DNA from: Cladosporium sp. IMV 00045
Lineage: Eukaryota > Ascomycota > Dothideomycetes > Cladosporiales > Cladosporiaceae
Length of the DNA stretch: 64,000 nt
Assembly (NCBI GenBank): GCA_001931905.2
Contig: MSJI02000576.1
Span: 42,473 to 106,472, forward strand
Direction: 5' to 3'
In this document: in pieces, positions 41,947 through 52,535 of the stretch
Numbering within the stretch: position 1 is the stretch's first letter
Layout of the letters: every line of letters begins with the position of its first letter
Translations under genes and position numbers: made by a program
Notes under the pieces: model-generated
Seen by the model: only the letters and a program-made list of their open reading frames with translations
The model's database searches: none
Told to the model about the DNA's origin: nothing

Positions 41947-42626
41947 CAAAAGACGTGTGCCCTGTAAGAGCTGGTTGCGGTATCAGAGGGATGTGATGGT
42001 GATTGAGGTAGTGGTGAGCAAGGAGCAGATTTTGATGCGCCTGGGAAAGTTCGCGGTGTGAAGCTAGTTCTAGCGTGCTCGTCCTTAGTCACCACCGCCG
42101 CCGCCGGAGGAGGAGGATGTGGAGCCCGCAGCAGCAAATTTGATGGACGAGGGAGACCCGACACCGGGCGATTGGCGGCTAGTGCAGAGGGCCGATCTGC
42201 AGTTCTGGTATGACTGGTCGGCGGGATAGATAACAACGCTCGATTTGCTATTCGCTGGGCGAATAATTGCTTCTTTGAGGCTAAGGACAACCCAGGTGGT
42301 GATGTTGGTATACTTGAGCTGGGGGCTGGTATGTTTCTTTGTTTGTCAGGTCAGCCATGCAATTTTACCACCTGCCATCAACTCGATGTTAGAGACGAAT
42401 GCATTGGAACAGACACTCTTATCTCATCTACAACGGAATATCCACGGTCTTTGGCAACTGCCAACGCGTAGGTTTGTGCTTCAAGCCGATAACGTAAACA
42501 GAACAGGTAGCATCTCGTGATGGCGGTGTAGCCATCCGCTCTGCATCCTATCGAGCCTTCATACTATTATTGTTGAGATCACTAAGCATTCTCATGCAGT
42601 CACAAGTTCTTGACACAACTCCGAAC
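41947..42626. other. CPA1 promoter region and spacer to hydrolase 3' end
   Basis: This region lies between the CPA1 leader and the 3' end of the alpha/beta hydrolase gene, both transcribed on the minus strand. No gene is seen. The CPA1 transcription start must lie at or upstream of 41946. Confidence 0.5.
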
Positions 42627-43722
42627 TCAGTCTTCAGTCCCGTTGATACCGGGCGTCAGCATACCGGTCCCGAATGCACCAAACATCGTCGTCGTTGTTT
42701 CCAACCAATTGAGGTCCACATCTGGCACGCTCGCCTCTCCTTCAAAAAATTGCAATACTCGTCTGGCTGAAGCACCGGGGTTTTCATCGCCCTGTCGCTT
42801 GTCAGCCTGTGACCCAGATCTAGAACGACGAACAAGAGAGTATACTGACAATCCAATGGCCCGCTTTCGGAATAATATACGTAGTCAAATCCTCCGCCAC
42901 AGGCCCAAAAGCCTCCTGCAACGCACTATCAGGCGCAAACGAAGCCTCACCTCCCATCGCCAGCACCGGCATCTGCAGCTTCACCTCCCTCACCTTTGAA
43001 GTGAAATACCCTTCATCCTCAAACGCAGACCCGAAATAGCTCAAACCCGCTCTCAAGAACCCCGGCTTCGAGATAGCGCGCGTGTACACTTCGAGCAACT
43101 CATCAGAAATCGCGCTGTTACCTGAATAACTCGCATGCCAAAAATACCAAGCCAGCATCTCCCTCTCCCTCCCCTGGATGAAAAACTGCGCCGCGTCCGG
43201 CACGGCGAAAAACGCCAGCTGCCAATTCATGTAGGGATCCGGCGAAGTGACGGTCGTCGGGTACCCGTACCCGGGCAGAACGTATTCCACCAACGCGAAC
43301 TTCTCAATCCGCTCCGGATGCTCGAGGGCCAGCGACGTGGCGAGACCGACGCCCTTGTCGTACGCGAAGAGGTAGGTTCTGCTGATGTTCAGGAAGTTCA
43401 GCAGAGCGAGGTGGTCCTCGCCACCCGCTGCTGCGCTGTAATTCCCACTGGAGGCGAGGGAGCTCTCGCCCATGCCGCGGTTGTCGGGCGCGATTACGGT
43501 GTATTTCTCTGCGAGGATGGGTCCGATGTGCGTCCATGTGGGCGAGTGTTCGGGGAAGCCGTGGATTAGTAGTAAGGGCGGCTTGCCGGAGGCTGAGTAT
43601 CGGAAGTAGATGGAGACTTCTACGAGTTGGATGCGGCCATGGGCCCATTCGTGAAAGGGTTGTAGGGCAGTTGCCAAAGAGGAGAGTGAGAGCAATACAG
43701 AGCTGATCGTGAATGAAAACAT
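42627..43722 (-). CDS. Secreted alpha/beta hydrolase, epoxide-hydrolase-like, 345 aa
   Basis: Two exons (43722-42850 and 42791-42627) join at GHWI|GDENPGASARRVLQFFEG across a 58-nt GT-AG intron. The ATG at 43722 begins a hydrophobic signal-peptide-like stretch (FSFTISSVLLSLSSLATA). Motifs of the epoxide hydrolase/haloalkane dehalogenase branch follow: oxyanion HGFPEH (54-59), nucleophile Asp122 in FAYDKGVG, and catalytic His289 in AGHWI. The nucleophile elbow differs from the usual GHDWG form, so the substrate class is uncertain. No related genes are adjacent. Confidence 0.83.
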
Positions 43723-44437
43723 GATGATGCGAACTGATAGATCCAATTCAAGGCAAGAACGGACGAACTACAGATATACCTGGTCTGCCTCGACGTACCC
43801 ACGCCTCCAACACTCGAACCAGACCACCGGCTCCCCAGGCTCAATCACTCCAACGACCGCTACCAAGACTCACTCGACGAGCTGCAGGCTGACAAAGCTG
43901 GTTCCTTCATACATCACCGGATGAGTAACAAATAGGCTCGATGCATGTAAGCGAGGGGCTGTGGAACAACAAGAGACCAGGAAGTCTATCCGTGTCACAC
44001 AGAATAGAAGAAGACTCTAATTGTATTTCAATCCTCTAATGTCTTGAAGCCAAGCGCTCGTCTCTGCAGTTTTTCGGGGCTCCGAGTTGTCGGCATTTTC
44101 AATACCAAGTACCTTCATCAAAGTCTGGCTTTTCCAGGAATCGCACGCTCAGTAGTCTTCCCTGACCGTTCACTCGCGTTGTAGCCGATGATATCTACCA
44201 TCACAATATGACGCATAATCTCTAAAACATTGCCCTAAACAATCGCGGGTAATCACGATCTATGTGGTGGAGTTTGACCAGGTAGAAGCAATGGTAATGA
44301 GGTCAGCGTACAGGCAATCTCAAGCGATCTCGGCGGCCCGTGTAACTTTTGGAGAGAGGTCGCAGAACTTCATCTACACCTCCGCATTGCCGTTCCGAGC
44401 ACACGACTCCGTCGACAACCCACACAACACAGCCATC
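43723..44437. other. Divergent intergenic region between hydrolase and uS7m genes
   Basis: The 715-bp region should carry both promoters. An in-frame open stretch upstream of the uS7m ATG starts without an ATG that suits the mitochondrial presequence, so I treat it as leader. Nothing else is seen. Confidence 0.5.
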
Positions 44438-45587
44438 ATGCCTCCAACCAACCCCTTCTCGGCCTTGCGCACACTTCCCATCCGCCAAAGACCTACCGCA
44501 ACTCTGCGCGCAGGCTTCCAGAGACCTGCGGTCTACCGTTCCTTCGCCGACGATGCCACGAACAAACCGAACAAATTGCCTCAGGCAGAGGGCGAGACCG
44601 TTGGACCGAACATGCAGCAGCAGGAGCATGTGAGCGAGGAGGCGGCGAAGATGGCAAAGATCACTGGCGGCCAGGGCCCGGATGTTGAGCAGGGTACACC
44701 AGTGCAGGAGGTATGGAATTAGAACAATTGCATAGAAGGGATTTGCGGTCATTGACAAGGAATTACAGATCCTCGAAGGCGACAAGAAAGCCCGCGAGAA
44801 TGCGCCCAAGGTCATGCAAGACTCGATGAAGGACGGCCAGGGCGCCGCAAACGCAAAGCCCTCGGGCAGCCGGAGCTTCTCAACCCTCGCAAGGAGGCAA
44901 CAGGACGGTCTTTCAGCCCAGTCAGGACAGCCCGAGCTGGACCCCTCGATGATTCCATCATCAGAACAGCGCGCAGTCTTCGCCGTCGAGGCCCAAACGC
45001 CCACAATCGGCCACAAGTTCCCCATCCCCGAGCGTCTGGAGCGCAGCGCAAACTTCCAGAACAAGCACCGCTACGACGAAGTCGTCAACCAGGTCACCAA
45101 CCTCATGATGCAACACGGCAAGAAAGCCGCCGCCCAGCGCAACATGGCGTACGTCCTCAACGTGCTGCGCACCGCCCCCCCGCCCACCTACCCGGAGAGT
45201 CGAGGTCTCCTCCCCGGCGCGCCGCCCGCGTCCCACCTCCCCCTCAACCCCGTCCTGTACCTCACGCTGGCGCTCGACAGCGTCGCGCCCCTCCTGCGCC
45301 TGCGCACCCAGCGCGGAGCGGCGGGTGGTGGTGCCAACCTGCAGATCCCCGTGCCGCTCGGCATGCGCCAGCGTCGCAGGCAGGCCATGGAGTGGATTCT
45401 GGACGCGGTGTCGAAGAAGAAGAGCAGGGGCAGTGGAAATTTCACTTTTGCTCAGAGGGTCGCCGAGGAGTTCATCAGTATCATTGAGGGAAAGAGTGCG
45501 GTTTGGACGAGGAGGGATGCGGTGCACAAGCTTGGTACTACCGCTAGAAGCAACTTGCAGTTGGGCAAGCCTGGAAAGAGGGGTTGA
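44438..45587 (+). CDS. Mitochondrial small-subunit ribosomal protein uS7m, 363 aa
   Basis: Two exons, 44438-44710 and 44769-45587, join in phase 0 across a 58-nt intron (GTATGG...TTACAG). The basic, Ser/Thr-rich N-terminus (FSALRTLPIRQRPTATLRAG) fits a mitochondrial presequence. The S7 domain occupies the C-terminal half: DEVVNQVTNLMMQHGKKAAAQ, a central insertion, then PVPLGMRQRRRQAMEWILDA and the C-terminal RRDAVHKLGTTARSN. uS7m (yeast Rsm7) binds the 3' major domain of mitochondrial small-subunit rRNA. The long N-terminal and mid-domain extensions are usual in fungal mitoribosomal proteins. Confidence 0.9.
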
Positions 45588-47618
45588 GGGGCTGGAAGTT
45601 TGTATAGTCGGTTCTTTATGAAGTGTAATCTATTCGGTTGTTCACAAGATTCATGAAGTATTGCTGTTTGCTACGAATTACGGAATAGGAAGTGATGGTA
45701 TGACAGGGCCTAGCACCATTTCTTACCTCTCGTGAAATGCTAGGAGGTATATCAAACAACATCCAATCAATCGAGAAATTCTGCTCAAGTCATTGAATTG
45801 ATGCCTACTTGGTTGTGAGCCGACATACTCAATAATAAGTTCGGCGTTAGCAATAGGGAAACATCAAAATCATCACCAACAACGACAAGACCAACAGATC
45901 CATGGGCAGAATCATCTACAGACACCCATCCTGCGAACACTTATTACCGCCCTCAACAAAGCCCACGTCATTCACTCCCTTCATCTCATTCGAGTAACAG
46001 CGCCCCGACCCAAAAAGGTCACATACGACACAGCCAGCGTCGTACAGAAACGTCCCGCCAAACCGGACAGGCGTGACAGGTATCACCCGGCCCGCAAAGC
46101 AGAAGATGACATGGCCAAGTCACCAAGAACGCCGAGGACCGGGGATGCCACGCAGGCTGGAAGAGATCTAGAGTGGAGGGGCTGTCTCATGCGTGAACGC
46201 ATAGAACGCCTTGGGAGTTTCGCTGAGATCCTGTCGATCTGTTGTGGGCGGGGCGGTGCTGGTGGCGTTGGTCGTTGGTGGGCGGAGCGACAGTGCTTGG
46301 GAGCGAAGGGGGCGTTTGTTTTGCCAAGATGGGATGGAGGGATGGCTAGTTCTGATATGTTGGAAGAGTGCGGGATGATTGTGCGTGCCGAGCCCTTTCG
46401 GTCGGTCATATTTTGACTGATTGTGTTTAGTCATGAAGATGGATCGACCGAGAGAGCCGTTGTTGTCTTCGTACGGGATTGTCAACATTGGCGTTTCGTC
46501 CCGATCTGGCCTTTACCTTTCGTTATTTTCGCTTTGCTCAACCTTATAACTCCACCAAATAGGCGGAGATATCGATTTGATATTGGTCTGGGCTTGCCAT
46601 GCAAGTCTAAACATGGCGGCATAGATCTCTGCATGTTAATCGACCCTTTCTGCGGACGAACCGACGGGTACCTGCTTGAGAGATCGACACAAGCTTTGGT
46701 CGCAGTGGAGCACCTGGTGGTTCAAACTTCACACCACAACTCCTTTGGCGTTCTTCTCTTGACAACATCTCTCGAACCAGCAGGTCTGTTGATGGTGTTA
46801 GCAGCCTATAGGATGTATTTTGTGCGGCTGCTCTCACGCCTTCCATCGTCGTGGGCAGCGTGATGGATGCGCTCGTCCTGCTGCAACTGGTCACACCGAA
46901 GCCTTGAAGATGTCACGATCATATCCGAGACATTGGTCATTCCCGCTGTGACACATAGCCAACTGTTCGGTCGCAGCGGATACTGCGCGAAGAAATCGAA
47001 AGACACTGCAGAGGAGATGTCTACGGCGTGTTGCCAGCGCGCCCAACGGTCTATCTTGGCCCCTACATTCCAGCCTTGAGGCAGCGTTACCTGGTGAACA
47101 TCAACCTCTAGGCTCAGAACACGCTACTCGTCCACCTAACGAGCCGGGGCAACTGAAGGGCAAGTATAACTCTCGATTTCTCATCCGCCATCTTGAAACA
47201 GTCGTCCCTCATACGTCCACGTCGTTGGATTCTTGTCACATCACTTTCACACACACCTCGTCCTTGTCCTGCAGCAGCCCACCACGCCACTGTGGTCTTG
47301 CATGCGGCACCCCTCTTGTCCTTTCCTGTAATCACAGTGTCACGTTCTTGTTTCCTTTGCAGATAATCTGTACTACTCGTTCACTCATTCTTTGACATTA
47401 CTCTTGTACCGAAGGCCATCCACGCCTCGGAAAGCCACGCAGTGCTCACGGGCGCCTTTGTCTGTTAGAGAGATACGCCGTGGGTATCACGAGGCCTGGC
47501 ACCGAGTGCGGATCGGAAACGCATCTCAGTGGCTAAAAGAAGGCGAAGTATCCCCCTTGTTCCCGACCATTTGGATTTCTATTCTATTGACACAGCAAAC
47601 TCTTTTCGTCCTCCAAAG
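45588..47618. other. Two-kilobase intergenic region upstream of the GH81 gene
   Basis: This stretch runs from the 3' end of uS7m to the GH81 start codon. I see no supported gene: open frames at 46.1-46.9 kb lack recognisable domains and the region has no repeats. It probably holds the glucanase promoter and leader. Confidence 0.5.
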
Positions 47619-50600
47619 ATGGAGAGACAATCCAACAGCCTCCGGGCTTCTAAATTTCTACCGCTGATGGTATTTGCACAGGCACAGCTATCATCTGGAT
47701 TACCGTTTGTGCCGCGGATAAACGGAGAGACTGGCCAGCTCGAGGATGGACCTAGACCGCACTTTGCTCCTAAGCACGTGGTGCCCCCTGGAGGAATCGA
47801 ATCTGCAGACTGGCCATCACCTTCTTGGACGGACGAGGATATTGCCCAGTGGTCTGAGCTGCCAGCAGTTCAAATCCCAGATGGACAAGTCCAAGTTCCC
47901 ACTTCAAGGATTGCACAGATCTCAAAGGCCATAGCGGATCTGGATCCGAAGGACTTCCCTGGACCCGTATCTGGAATCTTCACTGCCACGGAATGGGACA
48001 CAGTATCTACGGCTACGGTTACAAACTGGCCGCAACCGAAGCCGGAAACTCCTTCGGGCGAGATCTTGACTTCAACACTATGGAGCACTGCATCTACGGC
48101 TACCATTACGAACTGGAATGGACCTGATTCTGAGAGCGCTGGTCCGGCGCTGGAAGCGTACACTTCCACAGTATGGAATACCGTCTCAACAGAGACGATT
48201 ACCAACCAAGCAGAATCGACCAGCGCTCCAGTTCAGCCTTTGACCACTTCGGAATCGGTAGCACCGCCTCAATTTGAGGCGGAGTCTAGCAATGCAACTT
48301 CCCTGGCGTCAAGCTCTTCCGCTCCCATGGCTCTGGAATACAGCATCAAGAAGACCTACTCAAAGAAGACTTCGTCCAGCACGATCCAGCTGCAGGAAGA
48401 GCCTACGGAGGCGCTGCCGCAATTTGGAGAATCGACGTCATCTGTGGAAGTTCAAGGAAAGGCAGTTGCTTCTGCTTCTGCAGAGCCCGAGAATGGTACC
48501 TCACCTAGCTATACGATCACCTCGACCATATCGACGACGTCTACGCTTATGTATGGTACCATTACTCTGACCTACACCACTCACACGGACACGACATCGG
48601 GATTCCCAGCTACTGCTGAAACTGTGTCTCCCGCTCAGCCCTCGTCTTCGTCGTCGAGGTCAACTGTGGATTTCTACAACCCGTTTCCTCCCTCCACTAC
48701 GGAAGAAAACGTGGCTAGTGTTACGGAGTCTGCCTCGTCGCATGCTGAGAGCAGCACCAACACCATCGAACAGCACAGCGATACTCGAGCAACTCCTGAT
48801 TTCTACAGCGAGCCAACATCTGAACCAACCAAGGAAACTCCGGCGCCTCAGGAATCGGCGACTCCTCTGCAAAACAGCGCATCCGAGTCGGTCATTACTG
48901 ATGGGACTCCTTTGAGTGTTCCAGACAGCTCGTTGAAGATGCTTTCGACTTCGGCCGTTCAGACCGCTGCGCCATCGGCCGTCATGAACAACGAAGGCTC
49001 TTCTACGACACCGACGTACATCTCATCTCTGAACATGGACGGGCGCTCTTCTGCTATCCCGTTCCCGACGAGTGTCTCAGCTGCTAGCGTTGCTCTGTCC
49101 CTCAACGATACGGCGATGATGTCGAACGTAGGCACCACCACCAAGCTCAGCCTCAGCGTCAGCGACATCTTCCAGCCCATCGCTACCGATGCTCCACCAG
49201 AGCAGCTGTCAAGGCGCGATGACCACCCGGCCCCGAGGAAAGGTATTCAGCCCCAGGAGAAGAAACTTCAAACCAACAAGTTCTACTCCAACTTTTTCTT
49301 GGAAGACCAGGCTCTGCCGTCATTCGTTTTCCCTTACTCTGTCTCTTGGGCGAATGGCTCTGGTGCAACCAACAGCTTTGGTATGGCAGTGTCTCACACT
49401 GAACGTCAGCAGTTCGCTGGGGGAGAGACGGACCCCGTCACTGGCGCCTGGAAATTCTACGCAAGCCCTATCGGTGTTCACTCTGTCATTCTCTCCAGCA
49501 CGGAGCTGGGCAATGATACAGAGTTGACTACTGATTCGCTGGAGGCTTTCTCCGTCAATGTCAACCTGGCACCTCGCGGCGGCAACGGCTCGCGGATCAC
49601 ATATCCTTTGGTCCAAGGCATGGGTTTCGTTACGGCACGCTACACGCAGTCCACGCCTGTGATTGCTTCGGGTGTTGGTATCTCGGAAATCACTTACCTT
49701 GGTGCGGTTGGAAACAATGCGACCCATAAGTATCAGCTGGAACTGAGCAACGGATTCACATGGGTTGCCTACATCACCCCTCAAGACTCTGGCTACGACG
49801 TCAATGGCTTCACCCTCATCGGGGGTAACACTGTCCAGGGACCTTCTGGTTTCGAGGGTACTGTCCAGGTTGCTAAGATCCCCGCCAATACTACTGATGC
49901 TGTGGATGTCTACGACAGCGCTGCTGGAGCGTATCCCACCTCTGGTAGTATCTCTGGCACGACCGAAGGCACCTCTGGAAGATACACCATGTCTTGGAAG
50001 AAGGGTGGCGCTGAGGACCGCGAGTTGCTCATGTTTGCGCTCCCTCACCACATGCAATCCCTTTCAGAGGAGACCAAGGGTGGTGTCACTGACGTCAAGT
50101 TGATGACGACTGTCAAGGGCAACAGCGTTGCCATTCGTGGCGACAGTTGGACACTCGAGGAGAATAATCTGCCTGTTGATATGGAGTTTGCACCTTGGCA
50201 GCCTGGCCACGGCAGCATCAGGGCTCTGTCTTCTGAGGCTAGTGCTAGGGTCAACGAAGCTGCCTCCACTGAGCTCCAACAGGACATGTCTGAGATGAGC
50301 AATCTTGATTCCATGTACTACTCTGGCAAGGAGCTCGGAAAGTACGCCAGCATGGTCTTCGCCGTCAACGATATGGTTAAGAACGCTTCTCTGGCTCAGG
50401 ATGGCCTTGACAGACTCAAGACCGCCATGGCTCGGTTTGTTGACAACAAGCAGAAGTTCCCTCTCGTGTACGAGAATGGATGGGGAGGCGCTGCCAGCAG
50501 TGCATCATATGACACCGGCGACAGCGGACAGGATTTCGGCAACACGTTCTACAACGATCATCACTTTCATTACGGGTACCACGTCTACGCCGCCTCGGTC

Positions 50601-51782
50601 ATTGCCTATTTGGATCCGGCATGGCTCGAGAACGGTACGAACAAGGCCTGGGTGGACATGTTGGTCCGCGATTACGCGAACTCGATCACCGATGACCCCT
50701 ACTTCCCCTTCTCTCGTAACTTCGACTGGTACCATGGACACTCTTGGGCCAAGGGTCTCTTTGCTAGCGCTGATGGCAAGGACCAGGAGAGTTCTTCTGA
50801 GGACACCATGGCGTCCTACGCGATCAAGATGTGGGGATCAGTCACTGGCGATAAGGCGATGGAAGCTCGCGGCAACCTCATGCTTGCGGTGCAAGCTCGT
50901 GCTCTTGACAACTACTACTTGTACAGAGACAGCAACGAGGTCCAGCCGCCAGAGTACATCAAGAACAGAGCCGCTGGCATCCTGTTCGAGAACAAGATCG
51001 ACCACACGACCTACTTCGGCGCGAACATCGAGTACATTCAGGGCATCAACATGATTCCCATCATGCCATTCTCGACCCTCACTCGCCGTCGCGATTTCGT
51101 CCAGACCGAGTGGGACCAGTTCTTCGCTAAGAACATCTCTTCATTCGCAGACGGCTGGCGCGGCATTTTGATGTCCAACCTTGCTCTCATCGACCCCACG
51201 GCGAGCTACAACTTCTTCGCGAACAGCAGCGGAGACTACGCGGACAAGATGCTCGATGGCGGCGCCAGCCGCACCTGGTACTTGGCGTATGCTGCTGGTC
51301 TCAAGGAAGCCGAGGATGCCGGCTATGAATCACCATATAGCAACTCCACCACGAAGAGGTCGGCGGATGCTCGCCCGGACAAACGCTGGGTCAACGGCCA
51401 ACTCGTGGACTGCGACGAGTCGAACCAAGCCGACATGGAAGCCGGCGTGCTTCAAATGTACGGCGAGCTCGACGACGAAAAGGCAGCAGTGCCAGAAAAC
51501 AACGCACCGCAGGACCAGCAGCCGAAACCCGTCAAGGGCAAACGCTGGGTCGAAGGCCAGCTCGTCGACTGCGACGAGTCCAACCAAGACGACATGGAAG
51601 CCGGCATTCTGCAAATGTACGGCGAGCTCGACACTGACGAGCAAAGAAACACCTCTTCTCCTCCCCCTCCCGAGCCAGCTCAAGCTGAGATTTCAAGAGG
51701 AGGGGAGAGCGAGAAGATCACACGGAGGAATCGGATCGGTACTTCGGGATCGCCCAGGCTTCGGCAGCGGGCGAGAGGATAG
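47619..51782 (+). CDS. Endo-1,3-beta-glucanase, glycoside hydrolase family 81, 1,387 aa
   Basis: The ATG at 47619 begins a secretion-signal-like start (KFLPLMVFAQAQLSS); upstream in-frame codons lack an ATG. A Ser/Thr-rich, probably O-glycosylated region (to about 530) begins with three imperfect repeats around VSTATVTNW, STATITNW and VSTETITN. The GH81 module starts at QTNKFYSNFFLEDQ (about 550) and contains FDWYHGHSWAKG (about 1037) and SSSEDTMASYAIKMWG (about 1060) with the catalytic acidic residues. The C-terminus has two copies, 54 residues apart, of a unit containing GQLVDCDESNQ and DMEAG, then a basic tail. The family (yeast Eng1/Acf2) cuts wall 1,3-beta-glucan, for example at cell separation. 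Its length is greater than in yeast. Confidence 0.92.
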   Translation: MERQSNSLRASKFLPLMVFAQAQLSSGLPFVPRINGETGQLEDGPRPHFAPKHVVPPGGIESADWPSPSWTDEDIAQWSELPAVQIPDGQVQVPTSRIAQISKAIADLDPKDFPGPVSGIFTATEWDTVSTATVTNWPQPKPETPSGEILTSTLWSTASTATITNWNGPDSESAGPALEAYTSTVWNTVSTETITNQAESTSAPVQPLTTSESVAPPQFEAESSNATSLASSSSAPMALEYSIKKTYSKKTSSSTIQLQEEPTEALPQFGESTSSVEVQGKAVASASAEPENGTSPSYTITSTISTTSTLMYGTITLTYTTHTDTTSGFPATAETVSPAQPSSSSSRSTVDFYNPFPPSTTEENVASVTESASSHAESSTNTIEQHSDTRATPDFYSEPTSEPTKETPAPQESATPLQNSASESVITDGTPLSVPDSSLKMLSTSAVQTAAPSAVMNNEGSSTTPTYISSLNMDGRSSAIPFPTSVSAASVALSLNDTAMMSNVGTTTKLSLSVSDIFQPIATDAPPEQLSRRDDHPAPRKGIQPQEKKLQTNKFYSNFFLEDQALPSFVFPYSVSWANGSGATNSFGMAVSHTERQQFAGGETDPVTGAWKFYASPIGVHSVILSSTELGNDTELTTDSLEAFSVNVNLAPRGGNGSRITYPLVQGMGFVTARYTQSTPVIASGVGISEITYLGAVGNNATHKYQLELSNGFTWVAYITPQDSGYDVNGFTLIGGNTVQGPSGFEGTVQVAKIPANTTDAVDVYDSAAGAYPTSGSISGTTEGTSGRYTMSWKKGGAEDRELLMFALPHHMQSLSEETKGGVTDVKLMTTVKGNSVAIRGDSWTLEENNLPVDMEFAPWQPGHGSIRALSSEASARVNEAASTELQQDMSEMSNLDSMYYSGKELGKYASMVFAVNDMVKNASLAQDGLDRLKTAMARFVDNKQKFPLVYENGWGGAASSASYDTGDSGQDFGNTFYNDHHFHYGYHVYAASVIAYLDPAWLENGTNKAWVDMLVRDYANSITDDPYFPFSRNFDWYHGHSWAKGLFASADGKDQESSSEDTMASYAIKMWGSVTGDKAMEARGNLMLAVQARALDNYYLYRDSNEVQPPEYIKNRAAGILFENKIDHTTYFGANIEYIQGINMIPIMPFSTLTRRRDFVQTEWDQFFAKNISSFADGWRGILMSNLALIDPTASYNFFANSSGDYADKMLDGGASRTWYLAYAAGLKEAEDAGYESPYSNSTTKRSADARPDKRWVNGQLVDCDESNQADMEAGVLQMYGELDDEKAAVPENNAPQDQQPKPVKGKRWVEGQLVDCDESNQDDMEAGILQMYGELDTDEQRNTSSPPPPEPAQAEISRGGESEKITRRNRIGTSGSPRLRQRARG

Positions 51783-52535
51783 AAAGGGGGGGTTAAGAGC
51801 TTGGGAATTTGATTTTGGGTGTTCTCTGAGTTTTTCAGGGAGGCCGCTTGGAGTTTTTGGGATGGGGCATGGGATTATGGACTACGGCGTACGATTTGGG
51901 GGATTTGAGCATTTGATGATACCACTGGAAATTTGGACTCATTCTTGGAAGGCCAGAATGACTGGGATATGGGAGTATATAATTTTACGACTGCTGTCGG
52001 TTACTCGCCGACATGACGATCTTTTTCGGCTTTCTACGACATACTACTGCTTGCTGTCTTTGAGCTTGGGTTTGCAACATATTCACTGCGGACTCGTGGC
52101 TTGTTGGATGGGTGAGCAGTATGGTTATTAATAACTTTTCTTATGTTCACGGAAATGAATTATTTCTGAAACCGATTTTCTGAGATTATGTTGACTCGTT
52201 CCTTCTTCCTTGTGCAGCTTTTTGGCTTTTGTCGTGGTTCTCGTGATTGACGTTGTCTTTCGCTTTGGTGCTGTTTTACAGCGAGCTTTTCTCTGGGCTG
52301 AGGTGGAGTGATTTCGCTTCTGGGCAATGTTTTTTTCCGTGCGCAGGCTGGATCCCGGACAGACCAAGTTCAGCCGCTGATGGGAGTGTGTAGGTTTCGC
52401 AAAGTTGCTCGTCTAGATCGCTCGTAATTCCCTGCCCCCAAGGCATGAACGTACGGTTACTGCAGACCTGAAGGATCGGCACCATGACGACACGTCGGGA
52501 CGTAGCTTTGTGAGAAAGGCCAAATGCCTCCACCT
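51783..52535. other. Convergent spacer between GH81 and the transcription factor
   Basis: This 3'-to-3' spacer has no supported gene. It is AT-rich near 52130-52200, where termination of both genes would be expected. Confidence 0.5.

Noticed and set aside
46083..46863. Open frames of 100-146 codons between uS7m and GH81
   Set aside because: No domains, no splice-consistent extension and composition unlike the neighbouring genes.
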